Origin: Cupriavidus plantarum
GTDB taxonomy: Bacteria > Pseudomonadota > Gammaproteobacteria > Burkholderiales > Burkholderiaceae
NCBI RefSeq assembly: GCF_905397285.1
Contig: NZ_CAJPUX010000003.1
Coordinates: 496,001-560,000 of the forward strand
DNA: 64,000 nucleotides
Direction: 5' to 3'
The stretch's first letter is position 1, and every line of letters begins with the position of its first letter. Under the pieces are notes generated by a model, which made no database searches, was not told the origin of the DNA, and worked only from the letters and a program-made list of their open reading frames with translations. The position numbers and the translations under genes are program-made. Below, one piece after another: positions 44,927-54,303 of this stretch.

Positions 44927-45577
44927 ATGGACCTGATTGCTTACCTTCAACATAGCTGGCCTACGCTGCTGCGGCTCACGGGGCAGCATCTCGCGCTCGT
45001 CGGCGCCGCCGTGACGCTGGCCATCGTCATCGGCGTGCCACTGGGCATCCTCATCACGCGTCATCGCTGGCTCGCCACGCCGCTACTCGCGCTGGCCACG
45101 ATCGTGCTGACGCTGCCGTCCATCGCGCTGTTCGGATTGATGATTCCGATCTTCGCGCGCTTCGGCCACGCACTCGGCTACCTGCCGGCGGTGACGGCCG
45201 TGTTCCTGTATTCGCTGCTGCCGATCATGCGCAATACCTACACCGCGCTCGTGAACGTCGATCCCGGCATTCAAGAGGCGGGCCGCGGCATCGGCATGAC
45301 TACGTGGCAGCGTATGCGTCTTGTCGATCTGCCGCTTGCGGTGCCCGTCATCCTCGGCGGCGTGCGTACGGCCGTGGTGATGAATATCGGCGTGACCACG
45401 ATCGCCGCGCTGATCGGCGCGGGCGGCCTGGGCGTGCTGATCCTCCAGGCCATCAGCCAGAGCAACATGAGCAAGCTTGCGGTCGGCGCGGCGCTCGTGA
45501 GCGCGCTCGCCATCGTCGCCGACCTGTGCCTGCAGCGCTTGCAGCGGGCCCTGACACCGAAAGGAATCCGACTATGA
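44927..45577 (+). CDS. Osmolyte ABC transporter permease, second subunit
   Basis: A 216-residue permease with about five to six hydrophobic segments, EAGRGIGMTTWQRMRLVDLP as coupling loop and TIAALIGAGGLGVLIL near the end. It is paralogous to the first permease of the operon, so the transporter probably uses a heterodimeric membrane part. It overlaps the ATPase gene by 4 bp. Confidence 0.91.
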   Translation: MDLIAYLQHSWPTLLRLTGQHLALVGAAVTLAIVIGVPLGILITRHRWLATPLLALATIVLTLPSIALFGLMIPIFARFGHALGYLPAVTAVFLYSLLPIMRNTYTALVNVDPGIQEAGRGIGMTTWQRMRLVDLPLAVPVILGGVRTAVVMNIGVTTIAALIGAGGLGVLILQAISQSNMSKLAVGAALVSALAIVADLCLQRLQRALTPKGIRL

Positions 45578-46794
45578 CCAAGAACCCAACCGTGTCCATG
45601 AATGTGGCGATGCCGACCACCGCGGCGGCGTCCGCGGGCGTGCCGATGATCCAGCTCGACAAGCTGACCAAGACGTTCTTGCAGAAGGACGGCACGCGCT
45701 CCAATGCCGTGGACGCCGTTTCGCTCGATGTCCCGCGCGGCGAGATCTGCGTGTTCCTGGGCCCGTCCGGCTGCGGCAAGACCACCACGCTCAAGATGAT
45801 CAACCGGCTGATCGAGCCGACCTCGGGCACGGTGCGCATCGATGGCGAGGACACCGCCGGCATCGACGGCGTAGCCCTGCGACGCAAGATCGGCTACGTC
45901 ATTCAGCAGATCGGCCTGTTCCCGAACATGACCATCGAGGAGAACATCATGGTCGTGCCGCGCCTGCTGGGCTGGGACAAGGCGCGCAGCCGCGAGCGCG
46001 CGCGCGAACTCATGGCGATGGTGCAGCTGGATCCGGACCGCATGCTCGGCCGCTATCCGCGCGAACTATCGGGCGGCCAGCAGCAGCGTATCGGGGTGAT
46101 TCGTGCGCTCGCGGCCGATGCGCCGGTGCTGCTGATGGACGAGCCGTTCGGCGCGGTGGACCCGATCAATCGCGAGAGCATCCAGAACGAGTTCTTCCAG
46201 ATGCAGCGGGCGCTTGGCAAGACGGTGATCATGGTGTCGCACGACATCGACGAGGCCATCAAGCTCGGCGACAAGGTCGCGGTGTTCCGCCGCGGCAAGC
46301 TCGTGCAGTTCGATCATCCGGACGCGCTGCTCGCGCATCCCGCCGACGATTTCGTGCAGGCGTTCGTGGGACACGACAACACGCTGAAGCGACTGCTGCT
46401 GGTGCGCGCGGGCGATGCGGCCACGATGCCGCCGAGCGCGGCGCCGGGTACGACACTGGCGCAGGCATTCGGCGTAATGGACGACGCGGACGTGCGGCAT
46501 CTGCCGGTGGTCGATGAGGCGGGGCGCGCGGTGGGATATGTCTCGCGGCGCGATGCGCGCGCGGGGCTCACCGGCGGCGGCACGTGCGCGGAGGTGCTGC
46601 GTCCCTTCGCGGCGACGGCCGCGTTCGACGAGCATCTGCGCATCGTGCTCTCGCGCATGTACCAGCACAACACGAGCTGGCTGCCCGTGGTCGATGCCGA
46701 TGGCGCATACCTCGGCGAGGTCACGCAGGAGTCGATCGCCGACTACCTCAGCTCGGGCAAGTCGCGCGGCGCAAAGCTGGCGATGAGCGCCTGA
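45574..46794 (+). CDS. Osmolyte ABC transporter ATP-binding protein with CBS domains
   Basis: A 406-residue ATPase of the ProV/OpuCA group. Walker A GPSGCGKTT, signature [16 protein letters not shown] and Walker B VLLMDEPFGAVDP lie in the first 240 residues. The C-terminal part (about 275-400) is a CBS-domain pair, which in this family senses ionic strength or nucleotides. The first 22 residues are extra and precede the usual start MIQLDKLTKTF. AAGGA precedes ATG 45574, which overlaps the permease stop. Confidence 0.93.
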   Translation: MTKNPTVSMNVAMPTTAAASAGVPMIQLDKLTKTFLQKDGTRSNAVDAVSLDVPRGEICVFLGPSGCGKTTTLKMINRLIEPTSGTVRIDGEDTAGIDGVALRRKIGYVIQQIGLFPNMTIEENIMVVPRLLGWDKARSRERARELMAMVQLDPDRMLGRYPRELSGGQQQRIGVIRALAADAPVLLMDEPFGAVDPINRESIQNEFFQMQRALGKTVIMVSHDIDEAIKLGDKVAVFRRGKLVQFDHPDALLAHPADDFVQAFVGHDNTLKRLLLVRAGDAATMPPSAAPGTTLAQAFGVMDDADVRHLPVVDEAGRAVGYVSRRDARAGLTGGGTCAEVLRPFAATAAFDEHLRIVLSRMYQHNTSWLPVVDADGAYLGEVTQESIADYLSSGKSRGAKLAMSA

Positions 46795-46810
46795 TTTCTG
46801 GCCGTCCGCG

Positions 46811-46860
46811 AAAAAAAGCGAGGGCGGCGGCCTGCGCGCACGCGCATACCGTACCCTCGC
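46811..46860 (-). terminator. Intrinsic terminator for the aldehyde dehydrogenase gene
   Basis: GCGAGGG (46818-46824) pairs with CCCTCGC (46854-46860); the loop is 29 nt and itself contains GCGCG-rich pairing. Read on the minus strand, the stem is followed by seven T residues (46817-46811). Confidence 0.65.
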
Positions 46861-46865
46861 CCTGA

Positions 46866-46898
46866 GCGCTTCGTATGCGCTTCTTATGCGCTTCGTAT
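46866..46898. repeat. Three tandem 11-bp repeats
   Basis: GCGCTTCGTAT, GCGCTTCTTAT and GCGCTTCGTAT lie end to end, differing at one base, between the convergent ATPase and aldehyde dehydrogenase genes and directly next to a hairpin. Confidence 0.8.
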
Positions 46899-46919
46899 GC
46901 CCTCCCGCAACGGGAGGGC
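46899..46919. terminator. Hairpin between convergent genes
   Basis: GCCCTCCCG (46899-46907) and CGGGAGGGC (46911-46919) form a perfect 9-bp stem with a CAA loop. There is no T-run. It resembles the hairpin at 19383-19405, and its position 11 bp past the dehydrogenase stop suggests 3'-end protection or a bidirectional barrier. Confidence 0.5.
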
Positions 46920-46929
46920 GTCACGTCAA

Positions 46930-48507
46930 TCAGGCGTGACCGAGCTCACCATCCTTCAGTCGCCACAGCTTCAGCGGATTGCCATCCTTTACCGCCTCGG
47001 GCAGCAGATCCGCCGGCAAATTCTGATAGCACACCGGTCGCAGGAAGCGATCGATCGCGGTGGTGCCCACCGACGTCGTGCGCGTATCGGACGTCGCCGG
47101 GAACGGCCCGCCGTGGACCATCGCGAAGCACACTTCCACACCGGTCGGATAGCCGTTGAACAGGATACGGCCCGCCTTGCGCTCGAGCGTCGGCAGCAGG
47201 CGCGCCGCCAGTGCGTGGTCGCCAGCATCGGCCTGCACCGTCACGGTCAGCTGGCCTTCGACGGCACGCGCCACGGCCACGAGGTCATCGGCGTTGCGGC
47301 AAGTCACGAGCACGGTCGAGGGGCCGAACACTTCGGCATGCATGCGCTCGTCGGCGAGGAACTGCTGCGCGGAGGCTTCGAAGAAGGCCGGACGGGCCTG
47401 GTTCGGGCCCGTGGCCTCGAGGCCGCAGCCCACCTGCGACAGGCCGTTGATGTCGGCCAGCTTCGCCACACCCTTCGTGAACGCACCGTGGATGCCCGGC
47501 GTAAGCATCGTCGCGGCCGGCTTGCCGCCGATGGCGGCGACGGCTGCCGCGCGGAACTTGTCCAGCGACGGTCCTTCGATCGCGAGCAGCAGGCCGGGAT
47601 TCGTGCAGAACTGACCCACGCCCATCACGAGAGAGTCCACCAGATCGCGCGCGATCGTCTCGCCGCGCGCGGCCAGTGCCTCGGGCAGCAGGAATACGGG
47701 GTTGATGCTGCTCATCTCGGCATAGACCGGAATCGGCTGCGGACGGTTGTTGGCGACCTGCGTCAGCGCGAGGCCGCCGGTGCGCGAACCGGTGAAGCCT
47801 ACCGCCTGAATCGCGGGGTGCGCCACGAGCGCGGTACCCACCGCGATGCTCGCGCCGCCGACCATCGAGAACACGCCTTCCGGCAGGCCGGCATCGGCCA
47901 CGGCCTTCTGGATCGCGCGGCCGACCAGCTCCGAAGTGCCCGGGTGCGCGGGGTGCGCCTTCACGACGACGGGGCAGCCCGCGGCCAGCGCGGACGCGGT
48001 ATCGCCACCGGCCACCGAGAAGGCCAGCGGGAAGTTGCTGGCGCCGAACACGGCCACGGGACCGATCGCGATCTTCTGCATGCGCAGGTCCGGACGCGGA
48101 GGCGTGCGCTCGGGCAGCGCGCTGTCGATCGTGGCGCTCTGCCAGCGGCCGTCGCGCAGCAGGCGCGCGAACAGGCGCAGCTGGCCCGTCGTGCGGCCAC
48201 GCTCGCCGGTCAGGCGTGCCAGCGGCAGGGCGGTCTCGGCGTTCGCGCGTTGCAGCAACTCGTCACCGATCGCTTCGATGTTGTCCGCAATCCGTTCGAG
48301 GAACTGGGCACGCTGCTCCGGCGAGGTCGCGCGGAACGTGTCGAACGCGGCTTCGGCCAGGGTGCAGGCGCGGTCCACGTCGGCGGCGCCGCCACCATGG
48401 AACGTCGGAGTCAGCGCTTCGCCGGTGGCCGGGTTGATCGCTTGGAACGTGTCTTCGGTGCCGCGCACTGCGCTGGCGCCGATCAGCATTTCGCCGGTAA
48501 TCGTCAT
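46930..48507 (-). CDS. Alpha-ketoglutaric semialdehyde dehydrogenase-type aldehyde dehydrogenase
   Basis: A 525-residue ALDH-superfamily enzyme. [21 protein letters not shown] binds the cofactor (split over two motifs), [11 protein letters not shown] follows, and [11 protein letters not shown] near residue 298 carries the catalytic cysteine. Length and sequence style fit KGSADH type III, which oxidises 2-oxoglutarate semialdehyde in sugar-acid or hydroxyproline breakdown. The N-terminus [20 protein letters not shown] is typical. No dehydratase gene is adjacent, so the pathway is not fixed. It is regulated in all likelihood by the upstream GntR gene. Confidence 0.88.
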   Translation of the reverse strand: MTITGEMLIGASAVRGTEDTFQAINPATGEALTPTFHGGGAADVDRACTLAEAAFDTFRATSPEQRAQFLERIADNIEAIGDELLQRANAETALPLARLTGERGRTTGQLRLFARLLRDGRWQSATIDSALPERTPPRPDLRMQKIAIGPVAVFGASNFPLAFSVAGGDTASALAAGCPVVVKAHPAHPGTSELVGRAIQKAVADAGLPEGVFSMVGGASIAVGTALVAHPAIQAVGFTGSRTGGLALTQVANNRPQPIPVYAEMSSINPVFLLPEALAARGETIARDLVDSLVMGVGQFCTNPGLLLAIEGPSLDKFRAAAVAAIGGKPAATMLTPGIHGAFTKGVAKLADINGLSQVGCGLEATGPNQARPAFFEASAQQFLADERMHAEVFGPSTVLVTCRNADDLVAVARAVEGQLTVTVQADAGDHALAARLLPTLERKAGRILFNGYPTGVEVCFAMVHGGPFPATSDTRTTSVGTTAIDRFLRPVCYQNLPADLLPEAVKDGNPLKLWRLKDGELGHA

Positions 48508-48650
48508 GATGGGAAGTCCTGCTGGAAGAAAGGGGAGGGAATCGGAAGCGGTTTCGCGTCGGGGGAGAGCATACCCCGACCTCGGGAATCTGTCGGGTCG
48601 GCCGGGAAAATCAGCTTTGCATTTTTGGCATCGCGACGTACGAGAATCGC

Positions 48651-48685
48651 GATGTCATAAGACATCATACGACATCTTATGACAT
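48651..48685. promoter_or_regulatory. FadR-type GntR operator between regulator and dehydrogenase
   Basis: ATGTCATAAGA (48652-48662) and TCTTATGACAT (48675-48685) are perfect 11-bp inverted arms around 12 bp. The left part is itself a dyad, GATGTC-ATAA-GACATC (48651-48666). FCD-type GntR proteins bind short GT/AC dyads of this kind. The site is 58 bp past the regulator stop and 144 bp before the dehydrogenase start. Confidence 0.72.
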
Positions 48686-48743
48686 GCCGCGCGGTCCCGC
48701 AACCGCGGGTAGCGAAGCCATGCCGGGGAGGGTGCGGGTACGC

Positions 48744-49496
48744 TCAGGCCCCCGTGCCAGCCGCCATGGACGACGCCTTGCGCAAACGTTCCCGGCTGTT
48801 GGTCAGGTGCATGCGCATGGCGGCCTTGGCGGCTTCGGGGTCACGGCGCTCGATCGCATCGTAGATGCTCTCGTGCTCGAAGCTGACCCGCTCCAGGTAT
48901 TGCTCGCGCTCGGGGGTGCTCACCTGCAGCCGGCTGCGCGGAATCACCATGGTGCCCAGGTGCCCCATGATGTCGGTGAAATAGCGATTGCCCGTCGCGC
49001 GCGCGATCGACAGATGGAATTCGAAGTCCGAGCGCACCGCGTCATTACCAGCGGCCGCATTGCGCTTGAGTTCCTCGAGCGCGCGGCGCATCGCCGCCAG
49101 ATGCTCGTCGGTGCGGCGCGACGCCGCCAGGCTCGCGGCTTCGGCTTCCAGGCTCACGCGGAATTCGAGCATGGCCAGCACGTCCATCGCGGTGATCATC
49201 GCCGACGGGTCGATACGGAAGGGCGACTGGGTGTCCGCCGCGCGCGCCAGCACGAAGGTGCCGATGCCGTGGCGAGTCTCGACCATGCCGCTGGCCTGCA
49301 GCCGCGACAGCGCTTCCCGAACCACCGTCCGGCTCACGCCCAGCGTGGCCATGATCTCGGATTCGGTCGGCAGCTTGTCGCCGGGCTTCAGCTGGCCCTG
49401 CTGGATGCTTTCCGAGAGATTGCCGACCACTTCCTCGGCAAGCGTGCGGCCGCGGCGGCGCAGCGGTGCGGGAGGGGCGATCGTGGCGTTGGACAT
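48744..49496 (-). CDS. GntR-family regulator with FCD domain
   Basis: A 250-residue regulator. The winged helix (about 17-85) contains KLPTESEIMATLGVSRTVVR and ETRHGIGTFV; the FCD effector domain (about 100-235) has FEFHLSIARATGNRYF and FEHESIYDAIERRD with the usual metal-binding Asp/His positions. It lies directly upstream of the KGSADH-type gene on the same strand, the usual arrangement for a substrate-sensing repressor. The effector is probably a sugar-acid intermediate; that is inference. Confidence 0.91.
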   Translation of the reverse strand: MSNATIAPPAPLRRRGRTLAEEVVGNLSESIQQGQLKPGDKLPTESEIMATLGVSRTVVREALSRLQASGMVETRHGIGTFVLARAADTQSPFRIDPSAMITAMDVLAMLEFRVSLEAEAASLAASRRTDEHLAAMRRALEELKRNAAAGNDAVRSDFEFHLSIARATGNRYFTDIMGHLGTMVIPRSRLQVSTPEREQYLERVSFEHESIYDAIERRDPEAAKAAMRMHLTNSRERLRKASSMAAGTGA

Positions 49497-49665
49497 GATA
49501 TTCAGCGGAGGTTCGGCGAAGGCCTGCTATGGATGGCGACCGGAATTGCGCTCCATTATACGGTCCCGATTGTTATACGACGACCGATAACGCACACCTA
49601 GCGTATGCGCGATCTTGCCGCGTGGCAAGCTTTATGGCAACGGGGGAGCCGGAGGACAAGAGAGG

Positions 49666-49755
49666 TGGCGGAAGCGGTGAGATTCGAACTCACGGATGGG
49701 TCACCCCATCGGCAGTTTTCAAGACTGCTGCCTTAAACCACTCGGCCACGCTTCC
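49666..49755 (-). tRNA. tRNA-Ser (anticodon TGA)
   Basis: The reverse strand folds as a class II tRNA: acceptor GGAAGCG with CGCTTCC, anticodon stem GCAGT/ACTGC with loop CTTGAAA (anticodon TGA), a long variable arm (GATGGGG-TGA-CCCCATC) and GTTCGAATC T-arm. The 3' CCA is encoded (TGG at 49666-49668). A TATAAT -10 box is at 49785-49780 on the same strand. Confidence 0.96.
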
Positions 49756-49981
49756 GTCGGGACTGCGGGAAGAGCGCGCATTATACAAGCTAACGCAGCA
49801 ACAAAAAGTTGCAGCGTTAGCACAATCGTTTCCCCTCGGACGGCCGCATGGTGTTTGACTGGCGGCATGTCGGTGTCCGTCGGACAGCGCGGAACCTTGC
49901 AGGGCCCTGGGGCCTCATATGCCACGAGATGTCCGCATGCGACCAGGACATCGCGCATATTTCAAACAGAGGAGGATTCCC

Positions 49982-50620
49982 ATGAACGCAATTCGTCAAT
50001 CCAGTCAATCCAGTCAATCCAGTCAATCCAGTCAAACCAGTGCCACGACCCGCAGTGCACTGACCCGTGGCGCCATTCTCGCCGTGACGGCTGTCGCGGC
50101 CGCGCTTGCTGGCTGCGCGCAGCCGGGCTACAACCAGCCGTATGGCAATACCGCGTATAACGCACCGCCGCCGCCGGGATACAACCAGCCCGGCTATCAG
50201 CAGCCTGGCTACCAGCAACCGGGTTATCAGCAGGGCGGATATCAGCAGGCCCCCAACACCTATCAAGCGCCCGCGGGCTCGGTCTTCACCGGCCGCGTGG
50301 AATCGATCGAGCCGATCACCACCGAGCAGAACAGCTCGGGCATCCTCGGTACCGTCATCGGCGGCGCTGCGGGCGGTCTGCTGGGCAACCAGATCGGCGG
50401 CGGACGCGGACGCACCGCGGCCACGATCGGCGGTGCCGTGGTCGGTGCCGTCGCGGGCAATCAGGTGGAGAAGCGCACCGGCAGCAATACGCAGACCGTG
50501 TATCGCGTGAACGTGCGCCTGGACGATGGTCGCATGGCCAGCGTGACGCAACGCGACGTCGGCGCGCTGCGCATCGGCGACCGCGCGCGCGTGGCCAACG
50601 ACATGGCCATGCCTTACTGA
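49982..50620 (+). CDS. Glycine-zipper 2TM lipoprotein (SlyB/17-kDa antigen-like)
   Basis: A 212-residue lipoprotein starting at ATG 49982 after AGGAGG. The n-region is unusually long and contains four SSQ repeats (7-18) before the hydrophobic stretch and lipobox LAGC (Cys45). The mature protein opens with GYQQP repeats (about 49-92), then a glycine-zipper segment GTVIGGAAGGLLGNQIGGG and a second, IGGAVVGAVAGNQVE, and ends with a beta-rich domain. This layout matches outer-membrane SlyB-like proteins. The function is envelope integrity at best guess. Confidence 0.87.
   Translation: MNAIRQSSQSSQSSQSSQTSATTRSALTRGAILAVTAVAAALAGCAQPGYNQPYGNTAYNAPPPPGYNQPGYQQPGYQQPGYQQGGYQQAPNTYQAPAGSVFTGRVESIEPITTEQNSSGILGTVIGGAAGGLLGNQIGGGRGRTAATIGGAVVGAVAGNQVEKRTGSNTQTVYRVNVRLDDGRMASVTQRDVGALRIGDRARVANDMAMPY
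49996..50040. repeat. 9-bp tandem repeat encoding SSQ units
   Basis: TCAATCCAG occurs four times perfectly (49996-50031) and once as TCAAACCAG (50032-50040). The 9-bp unit keeps the reading frame, so copy-number change would alter only the length of the signal-peptide n-region. Confidence 0.9.
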
Positions 50621-50648
50621 TCGGCAATCGGCGTTGCCGTCGAACGGC

Positions 50649-51896
50649 CTACAGGAACATCTCCTGCAGGTCGTTCAGGAAGCGCCGGCCCAGCTCGGTC
50701 GGGCGGATCGTCGTCAGGTCCGCCTCGAGCAGCCCCTTCTTCTCCGCCGCCGCCAGCTGCTTGCTGATCGTATGCAGCGGCAATCCCGTGTAGTCGTGAA
50801 AGCTCGACGCCGGCACGCCATCGGTGAGCCGCAGCGCATTGAGCATGAACTCGAACGGCAGTTCGCTCGCCGCGACGTCGCGCGCTTCCTGTACGGCCTC
50901 CCCGGCTAACGCGCGTTCCATATACGTGGCCGGATGCTTGTATCGCATCTGACGCAGCACGCGATGCGGGAACGACAGCTTGCCGTGCGCCCCCGCGCCA
51001 ATGCCGAGGTAGTCCCCGAAACGCCAGTAGTTGAGGTTGTGCCGCGCCTCGCGGTGCGGCCGCGCATACGCGGACGTCTCGTAATGGCGGAACCCGGCCT
51101 GCGCGGTGCGCGCTTCGATCAGGTCCTGCATCTCGTACGCGATGTCCTCGTCGGGCAACGCGGGCGGATACTTCGCGAACAGCGTGTTCGGCTCGAGCGT
51201 CAGGTGATACATCGACAGATGCGTCGTGCCATACGACAGCGCGGACTCGAGGTCGTGCAGGCACTCGTCGAGCGTCTGCTGCGGCAGCGCGTACATGAGG
51301 TCGAGGTTGACGTTGTCGAAGTGTCGCAGTGCGATGTCGATGGCCGCGCGGGCCTCGCGCTCGCCGTGGATCCGGCCCAGCGCCTGCAGATGCCGGTCGC
51401 TGAAGCTCTGGATGCCGATCGACAGGCGGTTGATGCCGCTGGCGCGGAAGCTCGCGAAACGCTCGGCCTCGAACGTGCCGGGGTTTGCTTCCATCGTGAT
51501 CTCGGCATCCGCATCGAGCGGAAGCAGCGCGCGGATATCCGACAGGAGCCGGTCCATGCCGGCCGCCGACAGCAGGCTCGGCGTGCCGCCGCCGATGAAC
51601 ACGGTATGTACGGGACGCCCCCACACCAGCGGCAGCGATTGCTCGAGGTCCGCGCGCAGCGCATCGAGGTACCTGTCCTCGGGAATCTCGTGCGAACCGC
51701 CCGGCGCCGCGTGCGAATTGAAATCGCAATACGGGCACTTGCGTACGCACCAGGGGATATGCACGTACAGCGACAACGGAGGGGAGCCCGGCAGCGAGAT
51801 CTGCCCGGGCTTGAGCCACAGCTGCTGATTGTCGGCGGGTGAGGGCGTCGCGGGCTTGCTGCCGCCGGCGGAGCCGGCAGGGATGATCGGAATCAT
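50649..51896 (-). CDS. hemW: Radical SAM heme chaperone HemW
   Basis: A 415-residue protein formerly called oxygen-independent coproporphyrinogen oxidase-like. The radical-SAM motif CVRKCPYC has Cys50, Cys54 and Cys57; VFIGGGTPSLL and NRLSIGIQSF follow, and a HemN C-terminal domain ends the protein. HemW lacks the extra cysteine of HemN and carries heme to target proteins. The N-terminal 40 residues are a Pro/Ser-rich extension. Start ATG 51894-51896 overlaps the rdgB stop by 4 bp. Confidence 0.93.
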   Translation of the reverse strand: MIPIIPAGSAGGSKPATPSPADNQQLWLKPGQISLPGSPPLSLYVHIPWCVRKCPYCDFNSHAAPGGSHEIPEDRYLDALRADLEQSLPLVWGRPVHTVFIGGGTPSLLSAAGMDRLLSDIRALLPLDADAEITMEANPGTFEAERFASFRASGINRLSIGIQSFSDRHLQALGRIHGEREARAAIDIALRHFDNVNLDLMYALPQQTLDECLHDLESALSYGTTHLSMYHLTLEPNTLFAKYPPALPDEDIAYEMQDLIEARTAQAGFRHYETSAYARPHREARHNLNYWRFGDYLGIGAGAHGKLSFPHRVLRQMRYKHPATYMERALAGEAVQEARDVAASELPFEFMLNALRLTDGVPASSFHDYTGLPLHTISKQLAAAEKKGLLEADLTTIRPTELGRRFLNDLQEMFL

Positions 51897-52507
51897 GTGC
51901 CGATCCGCATGCCATGCGCCTGCAGGCGGGCCACAAGGCCCCGCAGCGCCAGCGCGCGATGGCTGACGGTGTTTTTCTCTTCCGCGCTCAGTTCGGCGGC
52001 GGTCTTGCCGATGCCGGGCAGCATGAAGTGCGGGTCGTAACCGAAGCCGCCGGCACCGCGCGGCGCGTCGACGACTTCGCCGGCCCACGTGCCTTCCGCG
52101 ATCAGCGGGCGCGGATCTTCCGCATGGCGCACGAGCACGAGCACGCAGTAATACTGCGCGCGGCGATTGAGCTTTCCTGCCAGCTGCGAGATCAGATGCG
52201 CGTTATTGGCCGCGTCCGACTTGGGCTTGCCCACGCATTGCGCATAACGCGCCGAATAGACGCCGGGCGCGCCGTCAAGCGCGTCCACGCAGATGCCGGA
52301 GTCGTCCGCCAGCGCGGGCATGCCCGCGAGGCGGCTCGCATGCCGCGCCTTGGCCAGCGCGTTCTCGATGAACGTCGCATGCGGCTCCTCGGCCTCGGGA
52401 ATGCCGAGCTCGCCCTGCGGCACGACGTCAAAGCCGAATGGCGCGAGCAGGGCGCCGAACTCGCGCAGCTTGCCGGCGTTGTTCGAAGCGAGGACCAGAC
52501 GTTGCAT
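51893..52507 (-). CDS. rdgB: XTP/dITP pyrophosphatase RdgB
   Basis: A 204-residue Ham1/RdgB-family enzyme that removes ITP, dITP and XTP from the pool. LVLASNNAGKLREFGALL, ALADDSGICVDALDGAPGV, and GFGYDPHFMLP with SHRALALRGL are the conserved segments. GGGAGG precedes ATG 52505-52507. It sits between rph and hemW, a common order. Confidence 0.96.
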   Translation of the reverse strand: MQRLVLASNNAGKLREFGALLAPFGFDVVPQGELGIPEAEEPHATFIENALAKARHASRLAGMPALADDSGICVDALDGAPGVYSARYAQCVGKPKSDAANNAHLISQLAGKLNRRAQYYCVLVLVRHAEDPRPLIAEGTWAGEVVDAPRGAGGFGYDPHFMLPGIGKTAAELSAEEKNTVSHRALALRGLVARLQAHGMRIGT

Positions 52508-52524
52508 GTTGCCTCCCACGCGTT

Positions 52525-53241
52525 TCAGAGTCCCAGCGCCTGGCGCTGATGGCGGACCAGTTCGGCGATGCCGGCTTCCGCGAGCCGCGTCATCGCATCG
52601 AGGTCGGCACGCACGAACGGCGCGCCTTCGGCCGTGCCCTGAACCTCGACGAAACCGCCGCTGCCGGTCATGACCACGTTCATGTCGGTATCGCAGGTGC
52701 TGTCCTCAGCGTAGTCGAGGTCGAGCACGGGAGCACCGTCGACCATGCCGACCGACACCGCCGCCACGAAGTCGCGAATCGGGCTCGCGGTAATCTGACC
52801 GGCGGCGATCATCTTGCTCACGGCATCGTGCGCGGCCACGAACGCGCCCGTGATGGCGGCCGTACGCGTGCCGCCATCGGCCTGCAGCACGTCGCAATCG
52901 AGGTGAATCGTGTATTCGCCCAGCGCGGAGAGATCGAAGACCGAGCGCATCGCGCGGCCGATCAGGCGCTGGATTTCCTGCGTGCGGCCGGTCTGCTTGC
53001 CGCGGGCGGCCTCGCGGTCGGAGCGCGTATGCGTGGCGCGGGGCAGCATGCCGTACTCCGCCGTGACCCAGCCTTCGCCGGAACCCTTCTTGTGCGGCGG
53101 CACCTTGGCCAGCACGCTGGCCGTGCACAGGACTTTCGTGTCGCCGAAGGCACACAGCACGGCGCCTTCCGCATGGCGCGTGTAATGACGGGTCAGGGTG
53201 ACAGGTCGCAGCGCATCGGCTGCGCGGCCGCTCGGTCGCAT
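52525..53241 (-). CDS. rph: Ribonuclease PH
   Basis: A 238-residue phosphorolytic 3'-5' exoribonuclease for tRNA trimming. It starts [20 protein letters not shown] and has [33 protein letters not shown] and [20 protein letters not shown], all family hallmarks. It follows the PP2C phosphatase gene by 84 bp and precedes rdgB by 17 bp. Confidence 0.97.
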   Translation of the reverse strand: MRPSGRAADALRPVTLTRHYTRHAEGAVLCAFGDTKVLCTASVLAKVPPHKKGSGEGWVTAEYGMLPRATHTRSDREAARGKQTGRTQEIQRLIGRAMRSVFDLSALGEYTIHLDCDVLQADGGTRTAAITGAFVAAHDAVSKMIAAGQITASPIRDFVAAVSVGMVDGAPVLDLDYAEDSTCDTDMNVVMTGSGGFVEVQGTAEGAPFVRADLDAMTRLAEAGIAELVRHQRQALGL

Positions 53242-53325
53242 GGGGGAGTCTTTCGTGGAATCGGATAAGACCGCGATTCTAACGCCGCCCGGGGATGCGC
53301 GTGGCCGGGCATATCCCGACCCCGC

Positions 53326-54240
53326 CTAGCGCATGAAATTGCTGGTCTTGTCGATGGCGGCGCGGATCTCGGCAATCGACCGTTCGATTTCTTCCTCGGA
53401 CAGCAGGTCGTTGTCGTTACCCGTGCGTTCGAGAATGGACGTGGTGAACGCGTTGAGCGGCAGCGTGTCGGTGAGCACGGCTTCCTCGCTCGGCGTGGCC
53501 GTGTCCAGCTCCCACATCATCGCGATGGCGGTGGTGTTGTCCGCGCCTTCGCCCGCATTGAGCAGCGCCTGCTCGATCAGATCCGGAATCGCATGCACGA
53601 CCGACAGGTTGGTGACCTTGTCCACGATGAGGCGTTCCTCGAGGCTGCCCCACAGCCCGTCCGAGCAGAGCATCGCCACATCGCCCGGCTCCAGCCGCAC
53701 CGGACCGCCGATATCGATCAGCGGCAGGTTCGGCGAGCCCAGGCAGTTGTAGAGCTTGTTGCGTTCCGGATGGTTGGCCACGTCCATCGGCAGCACGCGC
53801 TCCTGCTGCAGCAGGTTTTCGATCTTCGAATGGTCGCGGGTGCGCGTCAGCAGGGCGCCCTTGCGCACGAGGTACAGGCGCGAGTCGCCCGCGTGGGCCC
53901 AGTGGATCTGGCCCTGCTGGATCAGGCAGCAGACCACCGTCGTGCGCGGAATATCCGCTAATCGATTGGCTTCCGCGTACCGATGGATCTCGCGATGCGC
54001 GAGCATGATCGTGTCCTGCAGGAAGTCGGCGGGATTGCGGATGGCCGGGCGCGCCTGCGCCTGAAACTGGCGGGCGAGGGTCTGCAGCGCCTGCTGCGCG
54101 GCGACCTCGCCGAGCGCGTGGCCGCCAAGGCCATCGGCCAGTACCATCAGCAGGGCGTCGCGCGTGAAGCAGTAGCCCATGCGGTCCTGGTTGATGCGGC
54201 GGCCGCCTTTTCGGCTTTCCTGATAGACGGAGAATCGCAT
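53326..54240 (-). CDS. PP2C-family serine/threonine protein phosphatase
   Basis: A 304-residue PPM phosphatase. Metal-binding and catalytic motifs are present in order: RRINQDRMGY near residue 13, VLADGLGGHALGE near 33, HAGDSRLY, MLCSDGLWG and GADNTTAIAMM. The C-terminal 60 residues are acidic and outside the fold. It lies 63 bp downstream of the Ser/Thr kinase gene, so kinase and phosphatase form a probable switch pair. Substrates are unknown. Confidence 0.93.
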   Translation of the reverse strand: MRFSVYQESRKGGRRINQDRMGYCFTRDALLMVLADGLGGHALGEVAAQQALQTLARQFQAQARPAIRNPADFLQDTIMLAHREIHRYAEANRLADIPRTTVVCCLIQQGQIHWAHAGDSRLYLVRKGALLTRTRDHSKIENLLQQERVLPMDVANHPERNKLYNCLGSPNLPLIDIGGPVRLEPGDVAMLCSDGLWGSLEERLIVDKVTNLSVVHAIPDLIEQALLNAGEGADNTTAIAMMWELDTATPSEEAVLTDTLPLNAFTTSILERTGNDNDLLSEEEIERSIAEIRAAIDKTSNFMR

Positions 54241-54303
54241 GTTGGCTATTCGGTAACGTTCTGGCGCGGTGATGCAATCGGCGCTTCGCGCCGGTGCGCG
54301 GGC

